Shown: positions 1 through 8,632, counted from the stretch's first letter. The stretch is 64,000 bases of DNA from Lachnospiraceae bacterium YSD2013 (GCA_900100895.1 FMTX01000011.1:1-64000); one strand, 5' to 3'. The notes: generated by a model from the letters alone, not told the origin. Numbers and translations: made by a program.

Positions 1-1035
1 AGGCAGTCTGGCAACCATGCGCTCTCTGAAAGCACGAGCGGAAGGCGCCCAGTTAAACAACATCATGGCGATAAGCACGATTGCGTATATAAGCATACGG
101 TAGTTGGAAAGGCCTCTTAAAAGCTCGGGGAGCAGAGTTAAGATAATAGCAGAGATTACCGATCCTCTGATGGAACCGATGCCGCCGAGTACCACAAATA
201 CCAGTATCATGATGGACATGTTGTAACCGAAGTTCTTGGTGGTAGCCATGAGTGAGAATAAGATGTGAGAATAAAGCACTCCGGCAACACCCGCAAGAGC
301 AGCGGAAAGGCTGAACGCAAGAAGCTTGTAGCGTGTAACGTTAATGCCCACAGACTCGGCTGCGATAACGTTATCACGAATAGCCATGACAGCGCGTCCC
401 TCACGGCTCTTGATAAAGTTAAGAATGATAATAAGCGTAATCATGATAAGTATGAAGCCTGCGGTAAAGTTGGAATCCTTGGGGGTTCCGGTGATACCCT
501 GAGCTCCGTTTATAAGCATCTGACCGTCTTCTTCAAGACCGAGAGACACCGAGTCCTTGATGGAGAAGTGGAAGCCTCTTGAGTCGCGGCCGATATACAA
601 AACGTTGATAACATTCTTGATAATCTCGCCAAAAGCAAGCGTTACGATTGCAAGGTAATCGCCCTTAAGTCTTAATACGGGCATGCCGATTAAGAAGCCG
701 AAGAGTCCCGCGAAAAAGAAACCGATAATGATTGCAAGCACAAATCTGAGCCAGCCGGGATTGATGACACCTACGGTAATCTTGGAAAAGAAAGCGCTTG
801 TGAAAGCTCCGATACACATAAAGCCCGCATGACCGAGACTCAACTCACCCAAGATACCTACGGTTAAGTTAAGCGACACAGCAAGGATTATGTAAGAGCA
901 AAGCGGCACGAGAAGACCTTTGAAAAGGCTTGAAACAGCGCCGGCTTTAAGCAGAATTTCAATCAAAACGTAAGCACCCGTAACGATGCCGAGAGTTATG
1001 AGAGTGTCTTTGTTTTTCTTAAATAATTCTTTCAT
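1..1035 (-). CDS. livM: Branched-chain amino acid ABC transporter permease LivM (partial, C-terminus off window)
   Basis: This is one of the two membrane permeases of a Liv (HAAT family) importer. Reading leftward from ATG at 1035, the protein begins MKELFKKNKDTLITLGIVTG and continues as hydrophobic helices to the left edge without a stop, giving 345 residues. The family hallmarks LTVGILGELSLGHAGF and GDYLAIVTLAFGEIIK, and the late VLGGIGSIRGS loop that contacts the ATPase, are all visible. A GGGGGTG ribosome site precedes the ATG, and only 11 bases separate it from livH. The ATPases LivG and LivF probably lie just beyond the left edge; that is inferred from usual gene order. Confidence 0.95.
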   Translation of the reverse strand, partial: MKELFKKNKDTLITLGIVTGAYVLIEILLKAGAVSSLFKGLLVPLCSYIILAVSLNLTVGILGELSLGHAGFMCIGAFTSAFFSKITVGVINPGWLRFVLAIIIGFFFAGLFGFLIGMPVLRLKGDYLAIVTLAFGEIIKNVINVLYIGRDSRGFHFSIKDSVSLGLEEDGQMLINGAQGITGTPKDSNFTAGFILIMITLIIILNFIKSREGRAVMAIRDNVIAAESVGINVTRYKLLAFSLSAALAGVAGVLYSHILFSLMATTKNFGYNMSIMILVFVVLGGIGSIRGSVISAIILTLLPELLRGLSNYRMLIYAIVLIAMMLFNWAPSARAFRERMVARLP

Positions 1036-1046
1036 ACCACACCCCC

Positions 1047-1934
1047 TTAAACCTTTTCCTGAAGCTTCTTGCCAAGAAGTCCGGTAGGCTTAACAACAAG
1101 CACGATGATAAGCACACAGAACACGATGGCATCGGAAAGCTGTGAGGAAATATATGCCTTGGACAAATTCTCGATGATACCTAAGATGATACCGCCTATG
1201 AATGCTCCGGGAATGGAGCCGATTCCTCCGAATACCGCAGCCACAAACGCCTTGATACCGGGCATGGAGCCTGTATAAGGAGTGAGAGAAGGGTATGCCG
1301 AGCACAGAAGCACGCCTGCGATGGCGGCAAGTGCGGAACCGATGGCAAAAGTAAGAGAAATTGTCTTATTTACATTAATACCCATAAGCTGAGCCGCGCC
1401 TTTATCCTCGGAAACCGCGAGCATGGCGCGTCCTGCTTTTGTCTTGTTAACAAAAAGGGTAAGAACAATCATGATTATGATGCAGGCGATAATGGTCACG
1501 ATAGACTCGCCGGTAATGGTGAGACTGTCACCAATCTTAACCGCATCCAAAGGAACAACCGATGTGAAAGCCTTGGTATTGGCACCAAAGATAAGCAACG
1601 CCACATTCTGCAAGAAGTAGCTGACACCGATTGCGGTAATAAGAACTGTAAGAGAAGAGGTCGCCTGACGAAGAGGTCTGTAGGCAATCGCTTCAATGGT
1701 AACGCCGAGGACGGTGCACACCAGGACAGACAGAAGTATTCCGAGCCACACGGGAAGATTAAGCATGCTTACCACGCAGAATACTACGTAGCTGCCTATC
1801 ATTATTACGTCGCCGTGGGCAAAATTAAGCATCTTGGCAATTCCGTATACCATGGTGTAGCCGAGGGCTATGATGGCATATACGGCGCCGAGGCTTATCC
1901 CGTTAATCAAATACGATAAAAAAGCCATATCCAC
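1047..1934 (-). CDS. livH: Branched-chain amino acid ABC transporter permease LivH
   Basis: LivH is the first permease of the Liv importer and forms the membrane channel with LivM. The 295-residue product is the usual family length. It shows the N-terminal LGAVYAIIALGYTMVYGI helix, the NFAHGDVIMIGSY motif, and the cytoplasmic AAVFGGIGSIPGAF loop near residue 240 that couples to the ATPase. It lies between livK upstream (240-base gap with three hairpins) and livM downstream (11-base gap). The coupling loops resemble those of livM, as expected for the pair. Confidence 0.96.
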   Translation of the reverse strand: MDMAFLSYLINGISLGAVYAIIALGYTMVYGIAKMLNFAHGDVIMIGSYVVFCVVSMLNLPVWLGILLSVLVCTVLGVTIEAIAYRPLRQATSSLTVLITAIGVSYFLQNVALLIFGANTKAFTSVVPLDAVKIGDSLTITGESIVTIIACIIIMIVLTLFVNKTKAGRAMLAVSEDKGAAQLMGINVNKTISLTFAIGSALAAIAGVLLCSAYPSLTPYTGSMPGIKAFVAAVFGGIGSIPGAFIGGIILGIIENLSKAYISSQLSDAIVFCVLIIVLVVKPTGLLGKKLQEKV

Positions 1935-2011
1935 TCATCCTTCTTCTTTGAAATACAAACACAAGTAAATTGTAGCGCATGAATCGCGCCTGTTCAAGAT
2001 ATCAGAGGTAA

Positions 2012-2041
2012 CTATCCATTTGTGAACTACCAAATGGATAG
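2012..2041. repeat. Perfect inverted repeat between livK and livH
   Basis: Arms of 10 bases (2012-2021 CTATCCATTT and 2032-2041 AAATGGATAG) are separated by 10 bases. The repeat lies in the livK-livH transcript, downstream of the livK terminator hairpin and without its own T-run, so it is more likely an RNA-processing or stability element than a terminator. Confidence 0.6.
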
Positions 2042-2084
2042 CGGAACTCTCCGCGTGGCGGCCATTTTAAAGCTAATGCCCGCC

Positions 2085-2113
2085 ATCATAAACCTACAAC
2101 ACAGGTTTATGAT
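2085..2113. repeat. Perfect 11-base inverted repeat between livK and livH
   Basis: ATCATAAACCT (2085-2095) and AGGTTTATGAT (2103-2113) pair across a 7-base loop. It lies just after the livK terminator-like hairpin in the direction of transcription. With the repeat at 2012-2041 it makes three successive stem-loops in the livK-livH gap. Confidence 0.6.
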
Positions 2114-2116
2114 TCC

Positions 2117-2147
2117 TAAAAAGAGGGCGCATTATTAGTGCGCCCTC
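2117..2147 (-). terminator. Intrinsic terminator or attenuator downstream of livK
   Basis: On the minus strand a GAGGGCGCA/TGCGCCCTC stem (2123-2147) with a 7-base loop is followed by five T residues. It lies 27 bases past the livK stop. Partial termination here would make the binding protein more abundant than the permeases, a common arrangement in importer operons. Confidence 0.8.
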
Positions 2148-2174
2148 CATTGGGATAACTAAGTTAAAAAGAAA

Positions 2175-3332
2175 CTAGTTCTGAATCAAAGCGTACTCGC
2201 CGTTCTTGATCTCCATAGCCTTGGGAGCTTTGTTAACCGCACCGTCGGCATCCCATGTCATTGAAAGACCGGTGAGACCGTCAACGGAAATCTTGCCCAT
2301 CTGAACCTTCATAGCTTCGCAGAGGTCTGAAACGCTCATATCGGGAGTTGCATTGGCTGCTTCGATAGCTGCCTTGATGATGTAGATGGCATCGTAAGCA
2401 TCTGCTGCGAACTGGTTGGGAATCTCGCCGTAAGCTTCCTGATACTTCTTAACGAATGACTGAGTCTTTTCATCTGTAGCATCTGCTGCGAAAGGAGTAA
2501 GAAGCATAACGCCTTCTGCAAGGCTCTTATCAAAGTTGTCAACGCCAAGGATACCGTCTAAACCGTCGCAACCGAAGAACTTAAAACTGTAACCTGCGGA
2601 AGCGGACTGAGTAAGAATCAAGGATGCTTCTGCATAGTAGATGGGAAGGAATACGAGCTCTGCGCCGTTTTCCTTGGCCTTCTGAAGCTGTACGGAGAAG
2701 TCGTTCTTGCTGTCTGATGTGAATGCTTCTGCACTTACGATTTCGAAGGGCTGATTCTCGGCTTCTTTGGCAAACTTTTCATAGATACCGTTTGAATAAG
2801 GGTCGGAGCTGTTGTAAATAACCGCTACCTTGGAAGCAAGCTTGTTGCCGCCGATGTACTGAGCGGATGCAATACCCTGGTTGGGGTCGTTAAAGCATAC
2901 CTGGAAAGCATTGGGAGTAGCGATACAGTCCTTGGCAGAACCTGAAGGTGTAAGCTGGAACATGTTATCTGCTGAAGATTCTGCGGAAACTGCGATAGAA
3001 CATCCGCTTGTGGTGGAACCTACGAGAATCTGCATTCCCCAGTCCTTAAGGGCGTTGTAAGCGTTGACCGACTTTTCGTTGTCAAGCTCATCGTCCTGTG
3101 AGTTGTATTCAATCTTGTAGCCGTTGATACCGCCGGCTTCGTTGATTTCCTTAATAGCAATGTCGGCACCGTTCTTGACTGCAAGACCGTAAATGGCTGC
3201 GTCACCTGTGAAAGGTCCGATTGCACCGATTTTGAATGCGCCTGATTTAGCCTGGTTGCCGCAACCTGCAAGCATGGACACTGCCATTACCGCGGAAAGG
3301 ACAACACTTGTGAGTTTTCCTAACTTTCTCAT
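2175..3332 (-). CDS. livK: Branched-chain amino acid ABC transporter substrate-binding lipoprotein LivK
   Basis: LivK is the extracellular receptor that captures Leu/Ile/Val-type amino acids or related ligands and delivers them to LivHM. The 385-residue protein starts with a lipoprotein signal (positive MRKLGK, hydrophobic stretch, lipobox AGC near residue 24), so it should be lipid-anchored outside the membrane. The periplasmic-binding type 1 fold is shown by KIGAIGPFTGDAAIYG, NEAGGINGYKIEY and SVNAYNAL. True specificity cannot be read from sequence, because HAAT receptors also bind other amides. A promoter and a small inverted repeat lie upstream. Confidence 0.93.
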   Translation of the reverse strand: MRKLGKLTSVVLSAVMAVSMLAGCGNQAKSGAFKIGAIGPFTGDAAIYGLAVKNGADIAIKEINEAGGINGYKIEYNSQDDELDNEKSVNAYNALKDWGMQILVGSTTSGCSIAVSAESSADNMFQLTPSGSAKDCIATPNAFQVCFNDPNQGIASAQYIGGNKLASKVAVIYNSSDPYSNGIYEKFAKEAENQPFEIVSAEAFTSDSKNDFSVQLQKAKENGAELVFLPIYYAEASLILTQSASAGYSFKFFGCDGLDGILGVDNFDKSLAEGVMLLTPFAADATDEKTQSFVKKYQEAYGEIPNQFAADAYDAIYIIKAAIEAANATPDMSVSDLCEAMKVQMGKISVDGLTGLSMTWDADGAVNKAPKAMEIKNGEYALIQN

Positions 3333-3359
3333 ATATTTTTCCTCCTAAACTGCTGCTAT

Positions 3360-3381
3360 AAAGAATAACGAGTGATTCTTT
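3360..3381. promoter_or_regulatory. Inverted repeat in the livK leader
   Basis: AAAGAAT (3360-3366) and ATTCTTT (3375-3381) are 7-base arms 8 bases apart. The repeat lies between the livK promoter and its ribosome site, where an operator or mRNA hairpin could act. No regulator gene is adjacent. Confidence 0.4.
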
Positions 3382-3391
3382 ATTGGTCGAT

Positions 3392-3420
3392 ATGATAATA
3401 CAAACAAAATGCTTTGTCAA
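3392..3420 (-). promoter_or_regulatory. Sigma-A promoter of livK
   Basis: On the minus strand TTGACA (3420-3415) is followed by a 17-base spacer and TATCAT (3397-3392). The -35 is a consensus match and spacing is ideal, fitting a highly expressed binding protein. Confidence 0.8.
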
Positions 3421-3483
3421 TGCAATTCGCTAAATTGTGAAAATTTTTCTTCGTTAAAGTGAGAAAAACGGGTCGAAATATGG

Positions 3484-3489
3484 TACAAT
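3484..3489 (+). promoter_or_regulatory. Extended -10 promoter of the YhhN-family gene
   Basis: TACAAT is preceded by TGG, giving an extended -10 about 35 bases before the ATG. No convincing -35 is visible, which is acceptable for an extended -10 promoter. Confidence 0.5.
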
Positions 3490-3523
3490 ACGGAAAAAGA
3501 AAGCTTTCAGGGGTGTACTTATT

Positions 3524-4222
3524 ATGATTCTTACAGACGGCGGATCGTCAATTCTTTTAATGAGGGTTCTTTATCTTATAGTTACTCTTATGTATATTAC
3601 GGATTTATTCTTAATGGTTCCCAAATACACGAAGTGCAAATATGACCATACTCCGCGTAAAAAGAAGCTTATGTGGAAGGGCGCTTGTATAGGCGTGCCG
3701 GTGATTGCAATAATCGTTGGTACTATATTTAATGCGTCAAAGGGACTTGCCGTCGGAGATTTTCTTTTGGTGGCGGGTATGTGCGTGTGCGCAGCGGGAG
3801 ATATAGTGCTTGAGACTAAGTTTATTAAGGGAGGATTCCTGTTCTTTTTCGGACATGTTCTCTATATCGCGGCTATTCTCACGATTACGAAGCACTACAG
3901 TCCGATTGCTCTTATTATATATGTAGTTCTTGCTGCGGCCGGATGGATACTTACGCACAAGTTACTAAGTAAGAAGTACAGGATTCTGTTGGTAGGGTAC
4001 AATCTTACGATAAGTGCTTCTTTTGCCCTCGGGGTAAATCTGTGTATAGGAGGCGGTGCACCTCTTGCGGTTCTGGGCATCGGTTTGTGCCTGCTTCCGA
4101 TTTCGGACTGGCTCATGGCGCGTAACAAGGTGTTCGGAAGTACCTACGGATGGTCGCTTCTTGCGCTTGTTACCTATTTCGGCGGGCAGATTCTTATCTC
4201 CGCATATCCTTATTTAAAGTAA
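3524..4222 (+). CDS. YhhN/TMEM86-family membrane protein (lysoplasmalogenase-like)
   Basis: This is a 232-residue polytopic membrane protein with about eight hydrophobic segments. The paired motifs GDIVLETKFIKGG.LFFFGHVLYI (around residues 98-120) and LLPISDWLMA (around 190) match the YhhN family. Family members characterised in animals and some bacteria cleave the vinyl-ether bond of lysoplasmalogens. Plasmalogens occur in anaerobic Firmicutes, so a lipid role is plausible, but activity here is inference. It is transcribed away from livK. A second ATG at residue 13 is an alternative start; the first has an AGGGGTG site upstream. Confidence 0.65.
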   Translation: MILTDGGSSILLMRVLYLIVTLMYITDLFLMVPKYTKCKYDHTPRKKKLMWKGACIGVPVIAIIVGTIFNASKGLAVGDFLLVAGMCVCAAGDIVLETKFIKGGFLFFFGHVLYIAAILTITKHYSPIALIIYVVLAAAGWILTHKLLSKKYRILLVGYNLTISASFALGVNLCIGGGAPLAVLGIGLCLLPISDWLMARNKVFGSTYGWSLLALVTYFGGQILISAYPYLK

Positions 4223-4235
4223 TTTATGCGCGTAC

Positions 4236-4264
4236 TTGACGAAAGATAGGCACAATGCTAAAAT
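4236..4264 (+). promoter_or_regulatory. Sigma-A promoter of iorA
   Basis: TTGACG (4236-4241), a 17-base spacer and TAAAAT (4259-4264) preceded by TGC give a near-consensus promoter with extended -10. A small CGCTAAAGCG palindrome (4285-4294) follows in the leader. Confidence 0.75.
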
Positions 4265-4320
4265 ACCAAATTAGTAGTTTAAATCGCTAAAGCGTTTTAG
4301 AAGTGAAAGGATGGTTAGAG

Positions 4321-6054
4321 TTGGAAAAGAAGATTATGCTTGGAAACGCCGCAATTGCGCGCGGTGCATATGAAGCAGGTGTTAAGGTTTCTGCCGCATA
4401 CCCCGGAACTCCCAGTACCGAGATAAGCGAGAACCTTGTTAATTATAAGGAGATTTACTGTGAGTGGAGCCCCAACGAGAAGGTTGCATGCGAAGTGGCA
4501 ATCGGAGCTTCCATGGCGGGCGCACGTTCCATGTGTTCCATGAAGCACGTAGGACTTAACGTTGCAAGCGATCCGCTTTACTCAGTTTCTTATATCGGTG
4601 TTAACGGCGGTATGGTACTTGTGGTAGCCGATGACCCCGGTCTTTACTCTTCACAGAACGAACAGGATACAAGAATGATCGGACGCGCCTCCATGGTGCC
4701 CGTTATCGAGCCTTCGGATTCCCAGGAAGCCAAGGATTATATTAAGTATGCTTTTGAACTTTCCGAGAAGTACGATACGCCCGTAATCATGCGTACCACC
4801 ACACGTCTCGGGCACTCTCAGGGACTTGTTACTTTGGAAGAGCGTCAGGAGATTCCGGACAAGCCTTATGAAAAGAACATCCAGAAGAACGTAATGATGC
4901 CCGGCATGGCCAAGAAGCGCCATGTATTCGTGGAAGAGCGTCTTAAGAAGATGGCTGAAGACGGCGCATCGATGCCCATCAACCGCATCGAATGGGGCGA
5001 TAAGAAGCTTGGCTTCATCACAAGCGGTATCGCTTATCAGTACGTTAAGGAAGTATGTCCCGACGCATCCGTTCTTAAGCTCGGACTGCTCAATCCCTTA
5101 CCCAAGACTTTAATCGCAGATTTTGCCAAAGAAATCGAGACATTATATATATTCGAAGAACTCGAGCCCGTTATCGAAGAGCAGGTTCGTGCTATGGGTA
5201 TTAAATGCATCGGCAAGGAAGCATTCACCATTCAGGGTGAGTACAGTGCCAATATGCTTAGAAAGGTACTTAAGGGTTCGGAGCCTGAGACTAAGGCTCA
5301 AGAAGTTCCCGCACGTCCTCCGATTCTGTGCCCCGGATGCCCTCACAGAAGCGTATATACCGCTCTTAAGAACTTAAAGATTCATGCCGCAGGCGACATC
5401 GGATGCTACACACTCGGCGCAGTTGCACCTCTTAATGTTGTAGATACCGCAGTCTGCATGGGTTCCTCCATTTCCACACTTCACGGTATGGAGAAGGCCA
5501 AAGGCAAGGATTACGTTAAGAACTGGGTAGCCGTTATCGGCGATTCCACCTTCCTTCATACAGGTGTGAATTCCCTTATGAACATGGTCTACAACAAAGC
5601 CACCGGCACGGTTATGATTCTTGATAACTCCACCACCGGTATGACAGGTCATCAGGACCATGCGGCTACAGGTAAGACCCTCATGGGTGAGCCCACATAC
5701 GCTATAGACATTTACAATTTGTGCAAGTCCATGGGAATCGAGCACGTTGTCGAGGTTTCTTCTTTTGACCAGGCAGGCCTTACCAAGGCGATTAAAGAAG
5801 AGACGGCTCGCGACGAGGTTTCCGTTATCATATGCCAGGCACCCTGCGCACTCCTTAAGGGACAGAAGTTCCCCAATGTGTGCAAGCCTGTAAGCGACAA
5901 ATGTAAGAAGTGCGGAGCCTGCTTAAAGCCCGGTTGTCCCGCTCTTACCAAGAACGCGGACGGCACCGTTTCAATCGATGTGACCATGTGTAACGGTTGC
6001 GGATTGTGCAAGCAGATGTGTAAGTTTGACGCTATCGAATGCGTAGAGAGATAG
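4321..6054 (+). CDS. iorA: Indolepyruvate ferredoxin oxidoreductase alpha subunit
   Basis: IorA is the large subunit that oxidatively decarboxylates aryl pyruvates (indolepyruvate, phenylpyruvate) to aryl-acetyl-CoA, or runs in reverse, using TPP and ferredoxin. I chose TTG at 4321 because AAAGGA lies 9 bases upstream and family proteins begin at MEKK.MLGN; a GTG at 4303 would add six residues. The 577-residue product has the N-terminal pyrimidine domain (AYPGTPSTEI), the TPP domain beginning near CPGCPHR and GDIGCYTLG, and a C-terminal 2[4Fe-4S] ferredoxin module from residue 521, with C-x2-C-x2-C-x4-CP and C-x2-C-x2-C-x3-C sets. iorB follows 12 bases later. Confidence 0.96.
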   Translation: MEKKIMLGNAAIARGAYEAGVKVSAAYPGTPSTEISENLVNYKEIYCEWSPNEKVACEVAIGASMAGARSMCSMKHVGLNVASDPLYSVSYIGVNGGMVLVVADDPGLYSSQNEQDTRMIGRASMVPVIEPSDSQEAKDYIKYAFELSEKYDTPVIMRTTTRLGHSQGLVTLEERQEIPDKPYEKNIQKNVMMPGMAKKRHVFVEERLKKMAEDGASMPINRIEWGDKKLGFITSGIAYQYVKEVCPDASVLKLGLLNPLPKTLIADFAKEIETLYIFEELEPVIEEQVRAMGIKCIGKEAFTIQGEYSANMLRKVLKGSEPETKAQEVPARPPILCPGCPHRSVYTALKNLKIHAAGDIGCYTLGAVAPLNVVDTAVCMGSSISTLHGMEKAKGKDYVKNWVAVIGDSTFLHTGVNSLMNMVYNKATGTVMILDNSTTGMTGHQDHAATGKTLMGEPTYAIDIYNLCKSMGIEHVVEVSSFDQAGLTKAIKEETARDEVSVIICQAPCALLKGQKFPNVCKPVSDKCKKCGACLKPGCPALTKNADGTVSIDVTMCNGCGLCKQMCKFDAIECVER

Positions 6055-6066
6055 AGGTACATTCAG

Positions 6067-6636
6067 ATGGAAACTAAGAATATCATGATTGTCGGCGTGG
6101 GCGGACAGGGAACCCTTCTTACCAGCCGAATCTTAGGCGGAATAATGTTAAGCGCGGGCTACGATGTTAAGCTTTCCGAAGTTCACGGAATGGCTCAGCG
6201 CGGAGGTTCTGTAGTAACTTACGTACGCTACGGCGAGAAGGTTGCGGAGCCTATCGTTGAGGAAGGATGCGCAGACGTGCTTATTGCTTTTGAACGTCTC
6301 GAAGCGTTAAGATACGCACACTTCCTTAAAAAGAACGGAGTACTCATCGTTAACGACCAGCGAATAGATCCCATGCCCGTCGTTACAGGTGCAGCAGAGT
6401 ATCCCGCAGACATTATCGAGAATCTTTCCAAAGATTATAAGGTATATTCAATCGATGCCCAGACAGAAGCTTTAAAGATGGGCAACGCCAAGGTATTTAA
6501 TATAATCGTGCTCGGTCTTGCAGCCAAGCACATGGATTTTTCCAAGGAACAGTGGCTTAAAGTAATCGAGGAGACCGTTCCTCCGAAGACCATAGACATT
6601 AACAAAGCAGCTTTCATCAAGGGATTCGAGTTTTGA
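6067..6636 (+). CDS. iorB: Indolepyruvate ferredoxin oxidoreductase beta subunit
   Basis: IorB is the small catalytic gamma-domain subunit that pairs with IorA. The 189-residue product is the family length and begins KNIMIVGVGGQGTLLTSRIL, the glycine-rich start typical of the pyruvate-ferredoxin oxidoreductase gamma fold. It also has the EVHGMAQRGGSVVTYVRYG motif. It lies 12 bases after iorA, so the two should be translated together in one operon. Confidence 0.96.
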   Translation: METKNIMIVGVGGQGTLLTSRILGGIMLSAGYDVKLSEVHGMAQRGGSVVTYVRYGEKVAEPIVEEGCADVLIAFERLEALRYAHFLKKNGVLIVNDQRIDPMPVVTGAAEYPADIIENLSKDYKVYSIDAQTEALKMGNAKVFNIIVLGLAAKHMDFSKEQWLKVIEETVPPKTIDINKAAFIKGFEF

Positions 6637-6672
6637 GTCCCAAACGGGGAGTGGGAGACCACCGTTTGGGGC
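6637..6672 (+). terminator. Stem-loop after iorB, without a T-run
   Basis: CCCAAACGG (6639-6647) pairs with CCGTTTGGG (6662-6670) and the stem extends by G-C and a T-G wobble outward. There is no clean T-run afterwards, so it may be an mRNA-processing hairpin that leaves the ligase gene in the same transcript. Confidence 0.5.
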
Positions 6673-6720
6673 ATTTAGAGTTTATCCCGAAACTTAATGA
6701 TGAAAAGTGAGGATAAAATA

Positions 6721-8022
6721 ATGGCTATTTGGAATGAAGCTAAAGAATGTATGAGCCGCGATCAGATGTGCGTGCTTCAGGGCGAAAGACTTAAGAAACA
6801 GGTTAAATATGTATACCACAATGTAGAATACTATCGTAAAAAGATGCAGAACGTAGGCTTGGAGCCCGGCGATATCAACGGGCTTGAAGATCTTACGAAG
6901 CTTCCTTTTACCACCAAGGATGATTTGAGAGATACTTATCCTTTCGGACTTTTCGCAGCTCCCCAGTCCGAGATTGTGCGTATTCACGCTTCAAGCGGTA
7001 CCACCGGTAAGGCTACTGTAGTAGGCTATACCAGACGAGACATCGACATCTGGGCAGAGTGTGTGGCAAGAGCCCTTACTCAGTGCGGAATCGGCAAGAA
7101 CGATATCGTGCAGGTTGCTTACGGCTACGGCTTGTTCACAGGCGGTCTCGGTGCTCATTACGGTGTTGAGAATGTAGGCGCGACTGTAGTTCCCATGTCT
7201 ACAGGTAATACCAAGAAACTTATCACAATGATGAATGACTTCGGTGCAACGGGTATCATGTGTACCCCTTCGTACCTTTTACATATTGCCGAGACTCTTT
7301 ATGAGACAGGCGAGATTAATAATATCAAGCTTAAAGCAGCAGTTTGCGGTGCTGAGCCCTGGACTGAGAAAATGAGACAGCAGATTGAAGAGAAGCTTCA
7401 TGTTAACTGTTTCGATATCTACGGACTTTCCGAGATTATGGGTCCCGGTGTAGCCTGCGACTGTATCGAGCACAAGGGCTTACATGTACAGGAAGACCAC
7501 TTCCTTCCCGAAATCGTTGCAAGAGGTACCTTAGAGCCTGTAGCTGACGGTGAGCTCGGAGAACTTGTTTTTACCACTCTTACCAAGGAAGGTATCCCGC
7601 TTATAAGATACCGTACCAAGGACTTAACCTCTATCGACAGAACTCCTTGCGCATGCGGCCGTACTACCGCAAGAATTGCACGCTTCAAGGGTCGTTCCGA
7701 CGATATGCTTGTGCTTAGAGGCGTTAACGTATTCCCTTCGCAGATCGAAGCCGCGCTTCTTGAAATGGACGGAATTCTTCCTCACTACATGATAATAGTG
7801 GACAGAGTAAATAATCTTGATACAATAGAAGTACAGGTAGAAGTAGAAGAGCGCTTCTTCTCCGATGAGATTAGAGAGCTTGAGAAGCTTACCAAGCGTA
7901 TCGAAGGCGTTATCAAGACCGCCATCGGACTTGCGGTTAAGGTTAAGCTCGTTGAGCCTAAGACACTCGAGAGAGCGGAAGGTAAGAGCGTTCATGTTAT
8001 CGACAAGAGAGTATTTGATTAA
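6721..8022 (+). CDS. Phenylacetate-CoA ligase family protein (PaaK-like)
   Basis: This is an AMP-forming aryl-acid CoA ligase that makes phenylacetyl- or indoleacetyl-CoA from the free acid, CoA and ATP. I chose ATG at 6721 because GAGGA sits 7 bases upstream and PaaK proteins begin at this point (MAIWNEAKECM); an in-frame ATG at 6697 lacks a good site. The 433-residue product has the AMP-binding motif SSGTTGKAT near residue 91, YGLSEIMGPGVA, and the C-terminal PaaK hinge region RSDDMLVLRGVNVFPSQIE. Following iorAB, it suggests aryl-acetate activation feeding reductive carboxylation, or energy conservation in the opposite direction. Confidence 0.92.
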   Translation: MAIWNEAKECMSRDQMCVLQGERLKKQVKYVYHNVEYYRKKMQNVGLEPGDINGLEDLTKLPFTTKDDLRDTYPFGLFAAPQSEIVRIHASSGTTGKATVVGYTRRDIDIWAECVARALTQCGIGKNDIVQVAYGYGLFTGGLGAHYGVENVGATVVPMSTGNTKKLITMMNDFGATGIMCTPSYLLHIAETLYETGEINNIKLKAAVCGAEPWTEKMRQQIEEKLHVNCFDIYGLSEIMGPGVACDCIEHKGLHVQEDHFLPEIVARGTLEPVADGELGELVFTTLTKEGIPLIRYRTKDLTSIDRTPCACGRTTARIARFKGRSDDMLVLRGVNVFPSQIEAALLEMDGILPHYMIIVDRVNNLDTIEVQVEVEERFFSDEIRELEKLTKRIEGVIKTAIGLAVKVKLVEPKTLERAEGKSVHVIDKRVFD

Positions 8023-8042
8023 TTCATTACGGAGGGTTACTT

Positions 8043-8471
8043 ATGTTTATTAAGCAGGTTTCTGTATTTCTTGAGAACAGTGCCGGAAGACTTCAGTCCG
8101 CACTCAAAGTTTTGAAGAATGAAAACATCAATATCGTATCCTTAAGTCTTGCTGATACCAATGACTACGGAATGCTTCGTATGATTGTATCCGATGCCGC
8201 AAGAGCCAAGGACGCGTTAAAGGCTGCGGGTCTTTCCGCTCACCTTACCGACGTGCTTGCAATCAAGCTTCCTCATACGGTAGGCTCACTTGAGCATGTT
8301 CTTTCGGAAGTTGCGGATGCGGGTATTAACGTTGAATATATGTATGCGTTATCCACCAAGGACGAGAACGCCTGCATAGTAATTAAGCCCGAGAATGCCG
8401 AGGCCTGTGCTAAGGCACTTGAAGACAAGAAGTTTAACTTTGTTACCAATGAGGAAGTTGAAAACTTCTGA
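8043..8471 (+). CDS. Double ACT-domain protein
   Basis: The 142-residue protein consists of two ACT domains (about residues 3-68 and 72-138), with the first strand-helix pattern FIKQVSVFLENSAGRLQSAL and the second VGSLEHVLSEVADAGINVEY. ACT domains bind amino acids and regulate enzymes. It follows the PaaK-like ligase by 20 bases with a GGAGGG site. Such proteins regularly accompany IorAB and PaaK in anaerobes, so I infer it senses an aromatic amino acid for this operon; the ligand is not visible in sequence. Confidence 0.85.
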   Translation: MFIKQVSVFLENSAGRLQSALKVLKNENINIVSLSLADTNDYGMLRMIVSDAARAKDALKAAGLSAHLTDVLAIKLPHTVGSLEHVLSEVADAGINVEYMYALSTKDENACIVIKPENAEACAKALEDKKFNFVTNEEVENF

Positions 8472-8503
8472 TAATTTGACAGACAATCAATATAAAACTT
8501 TCC

Positions 8504-8533
8504 AACCCCGATAGTTTTTCTGTCGGGGTTTTT
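8504..8533 (+). terminator. Intrinsic terminator of the iorAB operon
   Basis: AACCCCGA (8504-8511) pairs with TCGGGGTT (8523-8530), followed by TTT. It closes the operon 33 bases after the ACT gene. Confidence 0.85.
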
Positions 8534-8544
8534 CCATATAATGA

Positions 8545-8574
8545 TTGTACAAAATGTATTGGGCATGATATCAT
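8545..8574 (+). promoter_or_regulatory. Probable promoter of the M3 peptidase gene
   Basis: TTGTAC (8545-8550), 18 bases and TATCAT (8569-8574). The -10 is inside the palindrome ATGATATCAT (8565-8574), similar to the palindromes at 13778-13796. Confidence 0.5.
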
Positions 8575-8632
8575 AAAACGGAGTTTCAAAGAAACACATT
8601 GAGGTTAAACAAACATAAGAGAGGTATAAGGA

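Noticed and set aside
485-505. GATACCCTGAG-like string reminiscent of a TPP riboswitch
   Set aside because: It lies within the livM coding sequence and none of the other conserved helices of the riboswitch are present.
1-1035. livM without a stop, possibly a broken gene
   Set aside because: The frame runs to the window edge with normal family motifs; this is truncation by the window and not decay.
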